Part shown: positions 18,977 through 28,214 of the stretch, one piece after another
Numbering within the stretch: the stretch's first letter is position 1
Layout: each line of letters begins with the position of its first letter
Origin: Propionibacteriaceae bacterium UBA6122
GTDB lineage: Bacteria > Actinomycetota > Actinomycetes > Propionibacteriales > Propionibacteriaceae
Assembly (NCBI GenBank): GCA_002428365.1
Contig: DIVW01000033.1
Location: forward strand, 1,094 to 65,093
Length of the DNA: 64,000 nucleotides
Direction of reading: 5' to 3'
Translations under genes and position numbers: made by a program
The notes under the pieces: generated by a model
Seen by the model: the letters and a program-made list of their open reading frames with translations, nothing else
Told to the model about the DNA's origin: nothing
Databases searched by the model: none

Positions 18977-20130
18977 AGTTGGTCCTCCTCAAGGATCCAC
19001 GAGGCGATCTCGCGGACGGCACCGTGCCCGCCGGGCACGGTGGTCACCGTGCGGGCGGCTGCCCGGACGGCGGGTTGGGCCGAGGCGACTGCCACCGGCC
19101 AGCCGACCTGCGCAAAGCAAGGCAGGTCGTTCACGTCATTGCCCAGGTAGAGCACTCGGCTGGGCTGCAGGCGCCGCTCGGTGATCCAGCTGGCCAGCTC
19201 TTCGCCTTTACGGTCGATGCCGTGGCGGCACTCCACGCCGAGCTTCTTCGCCCGGGCGGCCACCACCGGGTTCACCTCGGTGGACAGAATCAGCACCGGC
19301 AAGCCGGCTCGACGCATCGCGGAGACGCCCATACCGTCTCCGCGATGCACCGCCACCCGTTCCACACCGTCGGCCGACAGCCAGGCCCGATCATCGGTCT
19401 GGGTGCCGTCAAAATCGAGGACGACCGCCTCGACCTCCCCTGGCTCGGGACGGTTGGCCGGATCAAGCAGCTGAACCAACGCGCGGGCGCGGTTCAGATC
19501 ACCAGGCTCATCGATTTCCAGCACCCGGTTCGGGTCGGTGGGCACGGCCACGATGCGGCCGAAGAAGCGGTGGCCGGCCTCGCGGAAGCCTGCGACCCGC
19601 ATGGCGTAGGCCGCACCGGTCTCCAGCCACTCAGGTTCGCGATCCTGGCGCCGTGGGCGCCGCGCTGACTCGTGGTTGACCCCGACTGCATCGGTGCCAT
19701 TGCGCCAGACGAAGCCGTGGAAGGCTGCCGCGGTGAATGCGGAGTCGGCGCCGGCGTCGATGGCCGCCACCAGGGCGTCCAGCTCGGTCGAAGTCAGGAA
19801 GGGGCTGGTGGCTTGGATCATCACCACGATCTCTGGCGCGCCGTCGCGGCTGAGCAGCTCCAGAGCATGAGTCAGAGCCGCTTCACTGCTGGCCTGGTCG
19901 CCAGCCAGTTCAGCGGGCCGACGGATCAGGATCGCCCCGGCATCGGTGGCCGCCGCAGCGATTTGGGGGTCATCGGTGGAAACCGCCACCACGTCGATGG
20001 CGCTGGTGGCACGGGCGGCCTGGACCGCTCGCGCCACCAGCGGAACACCGCCGATGCGGGCGACATTCTTGCCCGGTACGCCTTTGGATCCACCGCGTGC
20101 GGGGATCACCGCCACCACCCGGGCGGTCAT
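18973..20130 (-). CDS. neuA: CMP-nonulosonate cytidylyltransferase fused to HAD phosphatase
   Basis: 385 aa, two domains. Residues 1-225: cytidylyltransferase with IPARGGSKGVPGKNV, STDDPQIAAAA and QATSPFLTSTELD, which activates the sugar with CTP. Residues 232-385: KdsC-like HAD phosphatase with VVLDFDGTQTDD (nucleophile Asp239, acid/base Asp241) and the distal GNDVNDLPCF motif. The fusion resembles animal CMP-sialate synthetases and some bacterial NeuA proteins. If the HAD part is active, it could remove a 9-phosphate, implying a phosphorylated route. ATG overlaps the upstream gene's stop by 4 bp. Confidence 0.87.
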   Translation of the reverse strand: MTARVVAVIPARGGSKGVPGKNVARIGGVPLVARAVQAARATSAIDVVAVSTDDPQIAAAATDAGAILIRRPAELAGDQASSEAALTHALELLSRDGAPEIVVMIQATSPFLTSTELDALVAAIDAGADSAFTAAAFHGFVWRNGTDAVGVNHESARRPRRQDREPEWLETGAAYAMRVAGFREAGHRFFGRIVAVPTDPNRVLEIDEPGDLNRARALVQLLDPANRPEPGEVEAVVLDFDGTQTDDRAWLSADGVERVAVHRGDGMGVSAMRRAGLPVLILSTEVNPVVAARAKKLGVECRHGIDRKGEELASWITERRLQPSRVLYLGNDVNDLPCFAQVGWPVAVASAQPAVRAAARTVTTVPGGHGAVREIASWILEEDQL

Positions 20131-21401
20131 AGGGAGGCCAGCCTTCGCAGCACTGGTGCCACCACTTGGCTGCCGTGGCGGTACATATTGCGCGCACTGC
20201 GCCGGACCGCCTTGCGTAGCCCAGAGGGAGCGTTGCCCACCAGGAAACCCAATGGCTGGCCGTCGGTGCCGACGCCGTAGTTGGCCAGCAGTCCGGGCAG
20301 GAAGGCCTTGCCGTTGGACAAGGTGTAATAGGGCTGCAGCGGCGGCAAGGGACCGGATGCCAGCACCTCAGCGACTCGCTGCGGCAGCGGATCCACCTCC
20401 GAGCCCAGCCCGTGACGCCTAGCCCAGGTGACGTCGGCGCGCGGCTCCGCACCAGCGTCCAGATCATCGAAGGAGGCCAAGCAGCCCGAGCCGATGAAGT
20501 AGGTGTTGCCCAGGCTCTCCCTGACCCCGAAGTCGGTGAGTGCTGCGGTATTGATGCCCCGGTGGATCGCTTCGACCGCCGCGGTGGAGCTGACCGTCAC
20601 CAACAGGTCGGTGCGGTTGAGCACCTTGCCCATATCGCCACCGAACAGCTTCAGGTTCTTGGGCCGGTCCGGGCCGAGGGCGCGCACCAACTCGTCATAG
20701 GGATACTGCTCAGTGTGGGTGGCCTGCTCGCCGGGAAGATTGCGCAGCTTGATCAGCACATCGCGTTCGGGGTAGCGCCGGGCGTGCTCGGCGAGTCGTT
20801 CGACCAGGTAGCGGCGATGCCAGCGAGTGTTGGGCACCCCCGGCTGGCCGGCGAAGGTGACGGTGTAGCGGTTGTTGGTGCGCGGCCCGTTGGCCCGCAG
20901 GAAGGGCAACCGGGTCAGCGTCAACGATTCGGTGCCGAGCCCGAGCCCGGTGAAGGTGGTGCGGAACTCGTCCAGATCGGCTGGGCTGTTCGCCGCGATC
21001 AGGTCGGCACCGGCCCGCAGCAGCAGGCCTTCGGTAATCCGCTCATAAACGACCCCGACATAGCCGGTGAGCACCAACGGCCGCTGCTCCAACTGGGCGG
21101 CTGCCAGCAGGTGCAGGATTGCCTGCACGCCACCGCCGGGTAGCGACACCACCAGGACGTCGGCCGGCTTGGCGGCCAACGCGGTGAGCAGTTCGCCGGC
21201 CGAGACTACCGAGACCGAATCTGCGGAGATGCCGGCCTCGGCGAGTTGGCGCTGGCTGGGGATGTCTGAGCCGGCGAACTGGTATCCGGTGACAGCTGCA
21301 GCCGGATTCAGCCGCCGGGCCAGGCCGAGGCCCCACTTCCAGCGGCTGTCGGTATCAGCCAGGACGGCCACCGAACGAACCGGTCGAGTTTCGCTAGTCA
21401 C
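20127..21401 (-). CDS. DUF6716-type putative glycosyltransferase
   Basis: 424 aa, first gene of the nonulosonate operon. The fold looks like a two-domain GT-B transferase: a first half starting SVAVLADTDSRWKWGLGLA and a second half with YTVTFAGQPGVPNTRWHRR, DVLIKLRNLPGE and LLVTVSSTAAVEAIHRG, the last resembling the Ser-Ser motif of sialyltransferase-like families. I recall the DUF6716 label for actinobacterial proteins beside NeuB; the match is from memory. A TAGTTT box ends 6 nt before the GTG start, so the operon is probably leaderless. Confidence 0.65.
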   Translation of the reverse strand: MTSETRPVRSVAVLADTDSRWKWGLGLARRLNPAAAVTGYQFAGSDIPSQRQLAEAGISADSVSVVSAGELLTALAAKPADVLVVSLPGGGVQAILHLLAAAQLEQRPLVLTGYVGVVYERITEGLLLRAGADLIAANSPADLDEFRTTFTGLGLGTESLTLTRLPFLRANGPRTNNRYTVTFAGQPGVPNTRWHRRYLVERLAEHARRYPERDVLIKLRNLPGEQATHTEQYPYDELVRALGPDRPKNLKLFGGDMGKVLNRTDLLVTVSSTAAVEAIHRGINTAALTDFGVRESLGNTYFIGSGCLASFDDLDAGAEPRADVTWARRHGLGSEVDPLPQRVAEVLASGPLPPLQPYYTLSNGKAFLPGLLANYGVGTDGQPLGFLVGNAPSGLRKAVRRSARNMYRHGSQVVAPVLRRLASL

Positions 21402-21444
21402 ATTCCGAAACTAGGCTGCGCGTGCGCCCGTCCGGGCAACCGCA

Positions 21445-21462
21445 GTTCACCAGAAGGTGAAC
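21445..21462. promoter_or_regulatory. Palindrome upstream of the nonulosonate operon
   Basis: GTTCACC-AGAA-GGTGAAC, perfect 7-bp arms with a 4-bp spacer, 32 bp upstream of the operon's predicted -10 (21408-21413, minus strand). The position, just above a -35 region, fits a regulator site. Confidence 0.45.
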
Positions 21463-21477
21463 AATCCGCAAAGTGTT

Positions 21478-21502
21478 GCCCCCACCTGAACCAGCTGGGG
21501 GC
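21478..21502 (-). terminator. Hairpin behind add
   Basis: GCCCCCA and TGGGGGC arms with an 11-nt loop, directly downstream of the add stop codon; no long T-tract follows. Candidate terminator of the nucleoside operon. Confidence 0.45.
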
Positions 21503-21507
21503 CCGAT

Positions 21508-22575
21508 TCAGCCGCTGATCGCAGCGAAACCGACCGCTACCCGCTCGCACAACTCCACGCGCTCGGCATAGGGAAGGAAGGCACCAGCGGCGGCGTTCAA
21601 GGTGAACTCGGCCAGGTCGTCCAAGTCGTAGTCGAAGGCCTCGCTGAGCAGGGCGTACTCCCTACTCATCGTGGTAGCACTCATTAGCCGGTTGTCGCAG
21701 TTGATGCTCACGTTAAAGCCAAGGTCAGCCAGCCGCCCGAAGGGGTGATCGGTCATCACGGTCGCGATTCCGGTCTGCAGGTTTGAGGACGGTGAGACCT
21801 CCAGCAGGATTTGCCGGTTCAACACATACTGCGCGAAGTCGCCCAGCGTGCCGTCGGCGGCGATATCTTCAACCAGCCGGACCCCGTGCCCAATTCGGGA
21901 GGCACCACACAGCTGGACGGCCTCCCAGATCGAATCCACCCCGTAGGCCTCGCCGGCGTGGATGGTGAACTCGAAGTTGTTGCGACGTAGGTGGTCAAAA
22001 GAAGCGGCGAAGCGGCTCGGTGGGAAGCCGTCCTCGGCTCCGGCGATATCGAAGCCGGCCACCGAATCATGGCGGTAGGCCAGCGCCAACTCGGCGATCT
22101 CGGTGCTCGGGTTGGGCACATGCCGCATCGCGGTCAGGAGCTGGGTGGCACTGATCTGGTGCCCGGCGTCCGCCGCGGCGGCCACCCCTTCGGCCAGGCC
22201 ATCGCGGACGGCCTCGACCGCTTCAGTCAGGCTCAGGCCACCGGCCAGATGCTGCTCGGGCGCCCAACGCGCTTCGGCGTGGATTACCCCATCGGCAGCC
22301 TGATCTGCGACAAACTCCCGCGCCACTCGGCGCAGAGCGGTGGCAGTCTGCATCACCGCGACGGTGTGGGCAAAGGTCTCTAGGTAGCGCACCAGTGAGC
22401 CGGAATCAGCGGCCTGGAAGAACCAGCGGCCCAACTCCTCGGCGTCGGTGGTTGGCAACTCGTGCCCTACTGCAGCGGCCTCCTCGATGATCGTGGTCGG
22501 ACGCAGACCGCCATCGAGGTGGTCATGCAGCGCGATCTTCGGCAACTGCCTGCAGGTGTCGAGATCGACTGTCAT
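21508..22575 (-). CDS. add: Adenosine deaminase
   Basis: 355 aa. Deaminates (deoxy)adenosine to (deoxy)inosine. Metal-binding His17 and His19 in LHDHLDGG, the catalytic FTIHAGE segment, IGHGVRL and the late metal/active-site strand INCDNRLMS are visible; the last differs from the common NTDDP but is usual in the actinobacterial subgroup as I remember it. Last gene of the operon, start overlapping the cdd stop by 4 bp. The product feeds the purine nucleoside phosphorylase at 12.3 kb. Confidence 0.9.
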   Translation of the reverse strand: MTVDLDTCRQLPKIALHDHLDGGLRPTTIIEEAAAVGHELPTTDAEELGRWFFQAADSGSLVRYLETFAHTVAVMQTATALRRVAREFVADQAADGVIHAEARWAPEQHLAGGLSLTEAVEAVRDGLAEGVAAAADAGHQISATQLLTAMRHVPNPSTEIAELALAYRHDSVAGFDIAGAEDGFPPSRFAASFDHLRRNNFEFTIHAGEAYGVDSIWEAVQLCGASRIGHGVRLVEDIAADGTLGDFAQYVLNRQILLEVSPSSNLQTGIATVMTDHPFGRLADLGFNVSINCDNRLMSATTMSREYALLSEAFDYDLDDLAEFTLNAAAGAFLPYAERVELCERVAVGFAAISG

Positions 22576-22988
22576 CGCTGCTCCTTGACGTGGTTCAGTT
22601 CGGTCGGCCCGAAAGCCAGCGGCAACACCTCGGCCATCGGCTTGGGGCCAATTGGCGTGTCAACCAGCAGTTCATCGCCGCCGTGTTCAAACAGCAGTTG
22701 ACGACACCGTCCACACGGCATTAGCCGCTCGCCCAGCTTGTTGCAGCAGCTGACGGCCACTAGCCGTCCGCCGCCGGTGGCGATGAGCTCGGAGATCAGA
22801 CCGCATTCGGCGCACAGCGCCACCCCGTAGGCAGCGTTTTCGACATTGCAGCCGCTGACGATTCGACCATCCTCGACCAACCCGGCCGCCCCCACCGGAA
22901 ACTGGGAGTAGGGGGCGTAGGCGAGCTTGGAGATCTCGATCGCCCGAGCGCGCAACTGCTCGAAATCGACGCCGCTAATTGGCTTCAC
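22572..22988 (-). CDS. cdd: Cytidine deaminase
   Basis: 138 aa, the tetrameric small form. Converts (deoxy)cytidine to (deoxy)uridine. Zinc and catalytic residues: Cys59 and Glu61 in ALCAECGL and the pair Cys92/Cys95 in MPCGRCRQLL. The PVGAAG and GCNVENAAYG segments complete the family pattern. Starts 14 bp inside the end of the upstream permease gene and overlaps add by 4 bp. Confidence 0.93.
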   Translation of the reverse strand: MKPISGVDFEQLRARAIEISKLAYAPYSQFPVGAAGLVEDGRIVSGCNVENAAYGVALCAECGLISELIATGGGRLVAVSCCNKLGERLMPCGRCRQLLFEHGGDELLVDTPIGPKPMAEVLPLAFGPTELNHVKEQR

Positions 22989-24240
22989 CCTTTCGATACA
23001 CCTGCCCGTCCGCGGCCGGCATTCGCAGGCGTTGGGCCGAGAAGGCCAACACCAGCAAGGTGGCGACGTAGGGGGTCATGTTGGTGAACTCAGAGGGCAC
23101 CTCGCTGGTGAGCGCGTACCAGGCCAGCACTGCCAAAGCCAGGGCTATCCGCCACAGCCCAGCAAACGGCTTGCCCTTGACGCGGCGAATCAGCTGCCAA
23201 ACACCCCAGGCCAACAACAGCAAGCCGATGGGGAGCAAGTAGGCATGCACCACGTCACCGCGACCGCGCAGCTGGATGGCATCGGCGTAGCCGAACAGCA
23301 TCGCGCCGGCAGCCAGCCCGCCCGGGCGCCAGTTGCCGAAGATCATGGCCGCCAGACCGATGTAGCCACGGCCACCGGTTTGGCCGTCGCGGAACAGGTT
23401 GGAGGCGACCAGCACCAGGAAGCCGCCGGCCAGGCCAGCCAGGCCACCGGAGACCACCACGGCCAGGAATTTGTACCGCAGAACGTTCACGCCCAGGGTT
23501 TCGGCGGCATGTGGCGCTTCGCCACAGGAGCGCAACCGCAGGCCGAACGGGGTGCGCCAAAGCAGCCACCACGATCCCACCAACAGCAGCACCGCGATCA
23601 GCACCAGCACGTTGACGTCGGTGGTGACCGCGCGCAGGATGCCGGCCACGTCGGCCACCAGCCAGGTGCCGGACTTCTCCAGGCCGAACAACCAGTCACC
23701 AAGTCCAGGCACCGAGAGATAGGGCAGCTTCTGCAGTGGCGGCGACTGGGTCGGCCCACCGCCGGGCAGGCCAGTGAACGTCCGCACCGCCAGGTAGGCG
23801 CCAGCACCAGCACCAAGCAGGTTGATCGCCACCCCCGAGACGATGTGATCGACACCGAAGATGACCGTGGCTACCGCATGAATGGCGCCACCAACGAAGC
23901 CCATCAGGATCGCGCCGATGATGCCCGCCCAAGGCCCATAGTGATAGCCAAAGAAGGCCGCTCCCCAGGTGCCGAGAATCATCATGCCTTCCAGGCCGAT
24001 GTTCACCACGCCCGCGCGTTCCGACCAGAGGCCACCCAGGCCAGCCAGGGCCAGCGGCATCGCCAGCCCGATCGCTGCCGCCAGTGCGCCAGAAGAATCA
24101 AGATCGTTCGCCCCGGTGAGCACGCGCACGGTGGCCAACACCAGCAGTGATCCGATCAGGATTGCCGGCCAATACCAAACCGGACGACGCTGGCTCGCCA
24201 GCGCTTCGGGAGCGATCGGGGTTAGAGCCGTGGTGCTCAT
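22975..24240 (-). CDS. Nucleoside ABC transporter permease (second)
   Basis: 421 aa, about ten hydrophobic stretches. BPD_transp_2 permease of the BmpA-type nucleoside importers. The landmarks GVVNIGLEGMMILGTWGAAF near residue 85 and GGRGYIGLAAMIFGNWRPGG near 310 are typical of the NupC/YufQ subunit. Start overlaps the upstream permease by 4 bp. Confidence 0.88.
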   Translation of the reverse strand: MSTTALTPIAPEALASQRRPVWYWPAILIGSLLVLATVRVLTGANDLDSSGALAAAIGLAMPLALAGLGGLWSERAGVVNIGLEGMMILGTWGAAFFGYHYGPWAGIIGAILMGFVGGAIHAVATVIFGVDHIVSGVAINLLGAGAGAYLAVRTFTGLPGGGPTQSPPLQKLPYLSVPGLGDWLFGLEKSGTWLVADVAGILRAVTTDVNVLVLIAVLLLVGSWWLLWRTPFGLRLRSCGEAPHAAETLGVNVLRYKFLAVVVSGGLAGLAGGFLVLVASNLFRDGQTGGRGYIGLAAMIFGNWRPGGLAAGAMLFGYADAIQLRGRGDVVHAYLLPIGLLLLAWGVWQLIRRVKGKPFAGLWRIALALAVLAWYALTSEVPSEFTNMTPYVATLLVLAFSAQRLRMPAADGQVYRKGEAN

Positions 24241-25352
24241 ACCGCCACCTCCTCGGTCTTGGTGCTGGCCTGAGCAGCCAATTCACTGGCCACTCTTCGT
24301 TGCTCAAGTCTCAGACCGGCCCGACGGACGACCTCGTAGGCGATTACGACCGAGAGCACGATGATGCCCTGAATGATCAGCACCAGCTTGTCTGAGACGC
24401 CCGCGCTGATTTGCAGACCATTGCTGATCTGGCTCAGATAGCCCCAAAGCAACGCGGCGATCGCCATGCCTGCCGGGTGGTTTCGACCCAGCAGCGCCAC
24501 CGAAATGCCAGCGAAACCCAGCCCGGCCTGGACGGTGTCGCCATAGGCGTAGTCCTGACCGAAGAGCAGCGGCATGCCGACCAAACCGGCGGCGGCGCCC
24601 GAGATGACCATCGAGGCCAACACCATCTTCTTCACGTTGATGCCGCTAGCCACTGCCGCAGTCTCTGATTGCCCGGTGGCTCGAAGGTCGAAGCCGAAGC
24701 GGGTCTTGTTCAGCACGAACCAGTAGATGAAGCCGACCGCGATCGCCAGGAAGATCAGGCCATAGATCTTGTTGTTGGTGGCCAGCAGCCAGTTCACGCT
24801 GATGCCGGGCACCCGGGAATCCTCGGCCAACACGGCGGTGCTGGTGGCGTTCGATCCTTCCACCTTGACCGCGGCCATCTTCAGGAAGAAGGCCACCAGA
24901 TAGGTGGCGATGTAGTTCAGCATGATGGTGCTGATCACCTCTGATACCCCGCGGCCCACCTTCAACGCGCCGGCAATCAGCGCCCACAGCGCACCGGTGA
25001 TCATCGAGATCACGATGGCGACCGCGATGTTCAGCCAGCCGGGCAGGAAGTTCGCGCCAGCGAAGACTGCCGCGGCGAAGGAGGCCACTCGGTACTGACC
25101 GTCAACGCCGATGTTGAACAGGTTCATCTTGAACCCGATCGCTACCGCAACCGCCGACAGGTAGAGCACGGTGGCTTCGTTGACGATAGCCACCACCTGG
25201 CGTGGCAGCGGTGCCTTGAACAGCACCTGCCACACCGCGACCACCGGGTCACCGGCCACCAGCAGAATCAAAGTGGCCAGAATCAAGGCCACTCCGATGG
25301 CCAGCACCGGGGCGGCTACCGCCAAGCCAATCCGGCGCAGATCAAGCTTCAT
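24237..25352 (-). CDS. Nucleoside ABC transporter permease (first)
   Basis: 371 aa, multi-spanning. Pairs with the neighbouring permease; NLFNIGVDGQYRVASFAAAV and GFAGISVALLGRNHPAGM are the corresponding landmarks of the NupB/YufP subunit. A KTEEVAV-ending cytoplasmic tail is visible. Start lies 11 bp inside the ATPase gene, with translational coupling likely. Confidence 0.88.
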   Translation of the reverse strand: MKLDLRRIGLAVAAPVLAIGVALILATLILLVAGDPVVAVWQVLFKAPLPRQVVAIVNEATVLYLSAVAVAIGFKMNLFNIGVDGQYRVASFAAAVFAGANFLPGWLNIAVAIVISMITGALWALIAGALKVGRGVSEVISTIMLNYIATYLVAFFLKMAAVKVEGSNATSTAVLAEDSRVPGISVNWLLATNNKIYGLIFLAIAVGFIYWFVLNKTRFGFDLRATGQSETAAVASGINVKKMVLASMVISGAAAGLVGMPLLFGQDYAYGDTVQAGLGFAGISVALLGRNHPAGMAIAALLWGYLSQISNGLQISAGVSDKLVLIIQGIIVLSVVIAYEVVRRAGLRLEQRRVASELAAQASTKTEEVAV

Positions 25353-26904
25353 TGTGGGTCCCCTCAGCGGAGTCGGCGCCAGTCATGGCAGCACCTAGTT
25401 GTTCTCTGGTGACGACGTCGGGATCGAACTCGCCGGACAACCGGCCCCGCAGGATCACCCTGATGGTGTCGGAAAGGCCGACCAGTTCTTCCAGGTCTGC
25501 CGAAATCAGTAGGACGGCCATGCCGTTGCGGCGAGCGTCCTTGATCAGATCCCAGATGGCGGCCTGCGCTCCGACGTCCACCCCTCGGGTCGGATGGGCG
25601 GCCACCAGCACTCGCGGCGCGTGACTCATCTCGCGGCCAATGATCAGCTTCTGCTGATTGCCACCCGACAGTGAACCGGCCGTGACCAGGATCGAGGGGG
25701 TGCGGACGTCGAACTCGTCGACTACTCGCTGGGTGTCGGCCTTGGCCGCCTTGGCATCGATCAGTGGGCCCTTGATATTGGGCGCCTGGGTCTGGTGACC
25801 GAGGATCATGTTCTCCCACAGCGGCGCTTCGAGCAGCAACCCGTGCCGATGCCGATCCTCGGGAATGTAGCCAACTCCGGCCTCGCGAATATCGCGCACC
25901 CCGGCGGCGGTGATGTCATCGCCTTCCAGCAGCACCTTGCCCGCGCTGGGCCGACGCATGCCCATGATCAGCTCAACCAGCTCGGCCTGGCCGTTGCCCT
26001 CGACCCCGGCAATGCCGAGGATCTCGCCAGCATGAATCTTCAAGTCAATACCGTCCAGCACCTTCGCCTGACCGGTCGTGCCGAGTTCAACGCCCTGGAG
26101 TTCGAGCATCAGCCGGTCGGTGACGGTGGATTCCTCGGTCTGCGGGGACGGCAACTCCGAGCCGACCATCAGTTCGGCCAACTGCCGGGCAGTGACCTGC
26201 TTGGGGTCGACCGCAGCCACGGTGGTGCCGCGTCGGATCACGGTGATCTCATCGGCAACCGAGAGCACTTCGTCGAGCTTGTGGGAGATGAAGATGACGG
26301 TCAGGCCCTCGGATTTGAGTTCACGCAGATGGTCGAACAGCTCGTTTACCTCCTGGGGCACGAGCACGGCGGTGGGTTCGTCGAGGATCAGGATCTTCGC
26401 GCCGCGGTAAAGCACCTTCAAGATCTCGATGCGCTGGCGATCGCCTACACCAAGGTCGGCAACCAGGTCGTCCGGCTCGACTCGCAGCCCATAGTCTCTG
26501 GAGATCTGCCGGATCCGGGCGCGAGCGGCATCACCGATGCCGTACAGCTTCTCAGCACCCAGGGCGACGTTCTCCAACACGGTCAGATTGTCGGCCAACA
26601 TGAAGTGTTGGAAGACCATCCCAATGCCAGCCTTGATCGCCTCGGTGGGGCTCTTCAGCACCACCGGTTCACCATTGATCGAAATGGTGCCCTCGTCTGG
26701 CGCTTGCACACCGTAGAGAATCTTCATCAGGGTGGACTTGCCAGCGCCGTTCTCCCCGACGATCGCGTGAATCGTGCCCCGTCGCACGCTCAAAACGATG
26801 TCTTTGTTGGCAACAACCCCCGGAAACCTCTTCGTGATGCCCTGCAGCTCGACCGCCAGCGCGGTGGAGGTAGACAGGTCAGCGGTGGTCTCGGCACTGG
26901 TCAT
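25342..26904 (-). CDS. Nucleoside ABC transporter ATP-binding protein (dual ABC)
   Basis: 520 aa, two ABC domains. The first has Walker [11 protein letters not shown]-loop MVFQHFML and Walker [12 protein letters not shown], but its signature (DLGVGDRQRIEI) is degenerate. The second has a P-loop lacking the Lys (GVEGNGQAELVELIMG), intact signature LSGGNQQKL, and HPTRGVDVG at Walker B/D-loop, the normal asymmetric pattern of this family. ATG 26904 is chosen for the TAAGAGGAG upstream; a longer in-frame reading to 26961 lacks this. Energises the two permeases that follow. Confidence 0.9.
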   Translation of the reverse strand: MTSAETTADLSTSTALAVELQGITKRFPGVVANKDIVLSVRRGTIHAIVGENGAGKSTLMKILYGVQAPDEGTISINGEPVVLKSPTEAIKAGIGMVFQHFMLADNLTVLENVALGAEKLYGIGDAARARIRQISRDYGLRVEPDDLVADLGVGDRQRIEILKVLYRGAKILILDEPTAVLVPQEVNELFDHLRELKSEGLTVIFISHKLDEVLSVADEITVIRRGTTVAAVDPKQVTARQLAELMVGSELPSPQTEESTVTDRLMLELQGVELGTTGQAKVLDGIDLKIHAGEILGIAGVEGNGQAELVELIMGMRRPSAGKVLLEGDDITAAGVRDIREAGVGYIPEDRHRHGLLLEAPLWENMILGHQTQAPNIKGPLIDAKAAKADTQRVVDEFDVRTPSILVTAGSLSGGNQQKLIIGREMSHAPRVLVAAHPTRGVDVGAQAAIWDLIKDARRNGMAVLLISADLEELVGLSDTIRVILRGRLSGEFDPDVVTREQLGAAMTGADSAEGTHNEA

Positions 26905-26971
26905 CGGGCCGCTCCTCTTAGCTTCGTTGCTCCGGCAGTTGAACGCCGTTGCCACAGGCACTCTAGTAGGT

Positions 26972-27011
26972 GAAACCGGCCCGAGTGACGAAAGTCACTC
27001 GGGCCGGTTTC
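26972..27011 (-). terminator. Intercistronic stem-loop between bmpA and the transporter genes
   Basis: A perfect 18-bp stem (GAAACCGGCCCGAGTGAC and complement) capped by a GAAA tetraloop. It follows bmpA by 46 bp and precedes the ATPase start by 67 bp on the same strand, so it probably terminates most bmpA transcripts or protects their 3' ends. Confidence 0.75.
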
Positions 27012-27057
27012 CAGACAATCAGCGAGCCCTTGGGCTCACCGGTTGATCAGGGTCAGC

Positions 27058-28104
27058 TCACTTCTTGGCAGGAGCAGCGGGAACCGTGATCTTGCCGGAG
27101 ATGATGTCAGCCTTGTAGGCGTCCAGCTGGGCCTTGATGTCGTCGATCTTGCCACCGGTGGTGGAGTAGCCAACGCCATCGACCTTCAGATCGAACACGT
27201 TGTTGCCAGCCTTGAAGCTGCCATCGTGGATCGACTTGATGAAGGTGTAAACGCCAACGTCAACGCGCTTCAGCATCGAGGTGATGATGACGCTACGCAC
27301 GTCTTCAGCAGCGGTCAGCGCCTGATCGGAGTCAACACCGATGGCCATCTTGCCAGCAGCCTTAGCAGCGCTGAAGACGCCACCACCGGAACCGCCAGCA
27401 GCGTGGTAAACCACATCGGCACCACCCTGGTACATGCCCTCAGCAGCAGCCTTGCCCTTGTCAACAGAGGCGAAGCCACTGAAGTCCGGCGGCTGGGTGA
27501 GGTACTTGACCGAGATCTTGATGTCCGGCTTGACGGCCTTTGCGCCAGCAACGAAGCCAGCCTCGAACTTCTCGATCAGGCCGATCTGGACGCCACCGAC
27601 GAAACCGATGTGACCGGTGGTCGACTTCAGCGCGGCAGCGGCACCCACCAGGAACGAACCCTCGTTCTCGGCGAAGGTGATGTTCATGATGTTGTCGCCG
27701 GTGGAGGCCTCGGAGGCGTCATCGACGATGGCGAACTTCACGTCCGGGTTGGCCTTGGCAACCTTGCCGACCGACGGGGCGTAGGCGAAGCCCACAGCGA
27801 CGATGTTGGTGTAGCCAGCGTCAATGAGCTGGTTGAGGCGCTCCTCGCGAGCGGACTCAGATTCACCATTGGTGGCCGCAGCCTCCTTGGTTTCTACGCC
27901 GAACTCCTTGGCGGCCTTGTCGAGGCCGAGGGCGGCGGAATCGTTGAACGACTGATCACCACGGCCGCCGACGTCGTAGGCCATGCCGATCTTGATCTTG
28001 GGGCCGGTGTCGGACGCTGACGGCGCTGCGCCGCCGGTGCTGCACGCAGTCAGGGTTAGCGCGGCGGCGGCCACCACTGCGATGCTCTTGATCACCTTAT
28101 GCAC
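27058..28104 (-). CDS. BmpA-family nucleoside-binding lipoprotein
   Basis: 348 aa. Signal peptide with lipobox TLTAC (Cys at about residue 21), then the PBP1/BMP domain: KIGMAYDVGGRGDQSFNDSAALGLDKA, IVAVGFAYAPSVGKVA, ITFAENEGSFLVGAAAAL, GFVGGVQIGLIEKFEAGFVAG and YHAAGGSGGGVFSAAKAAG. Binds nucleosides outside the membrane for the ABC importer downstream. GTG 28104 chosen for AGAAGGAG 6 bp upstream. A strong stem-loop separates it from the ATPase gene, fitting the usual excess of binding protein. Confidence 0.9.
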   Translation of the reverse strand: MHKVIKSIAVVAAAALTLTACSTGGAAPSASDTGPKIKIGMAYDVGGRGDQSFNDSAALGLDKAAKEFGVETKEAAATNGESESAREERLNQLIDAGYTNIVAVGFAYAPSVGKVAKANPDVKFAIVDDASEASTGDNIMNITFAENEGSFLVGAAAALKSTTGHIGFVGGVQIGLIEKFEAGFVAGAKAVKPDIKISVKYLTQPPDFSGFASVDKGKAAAEGMYQGGADVVYHAAGGSGGGVFSAAKAAGKMAIGVDSDQALTAAEDVRSVIITSMLKRVDVGVYTFIKSIHDGSFKAGNNVFDLKVDGVGYSTTGGKIDDIKAQLDAYKADIISGKITVPAAPAKK

Positions 28105-28128
28105 GGTGTCTCCTTCTGGGAATAAACC

Positions 28129-28149
28129 TGTGCGCGGCAACCGCGCACA
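28129..28149 (-). promoter_or_regulatory. 5' stem-loop in the bmpA leader
   Basis: TGTGCGCGG-CAA-CCGCGCACA: perfect 9-bp arms and a 3-nt loop, 25 bp upstream of the bmpA start. A TAGAGT box at 28159-28164 on the minus strand would place the RNA 5' end right at this hairpin. It could stabilise the message or be a DNA operator. Confidence 0.45.
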
Positions 28150-28214
28150 CCTTGGGTGACTCTAGCCCCCGCCACCGGGCCTAGGTGCAAGAAGTGCGGG
28201 CCTGCCATGAACCG

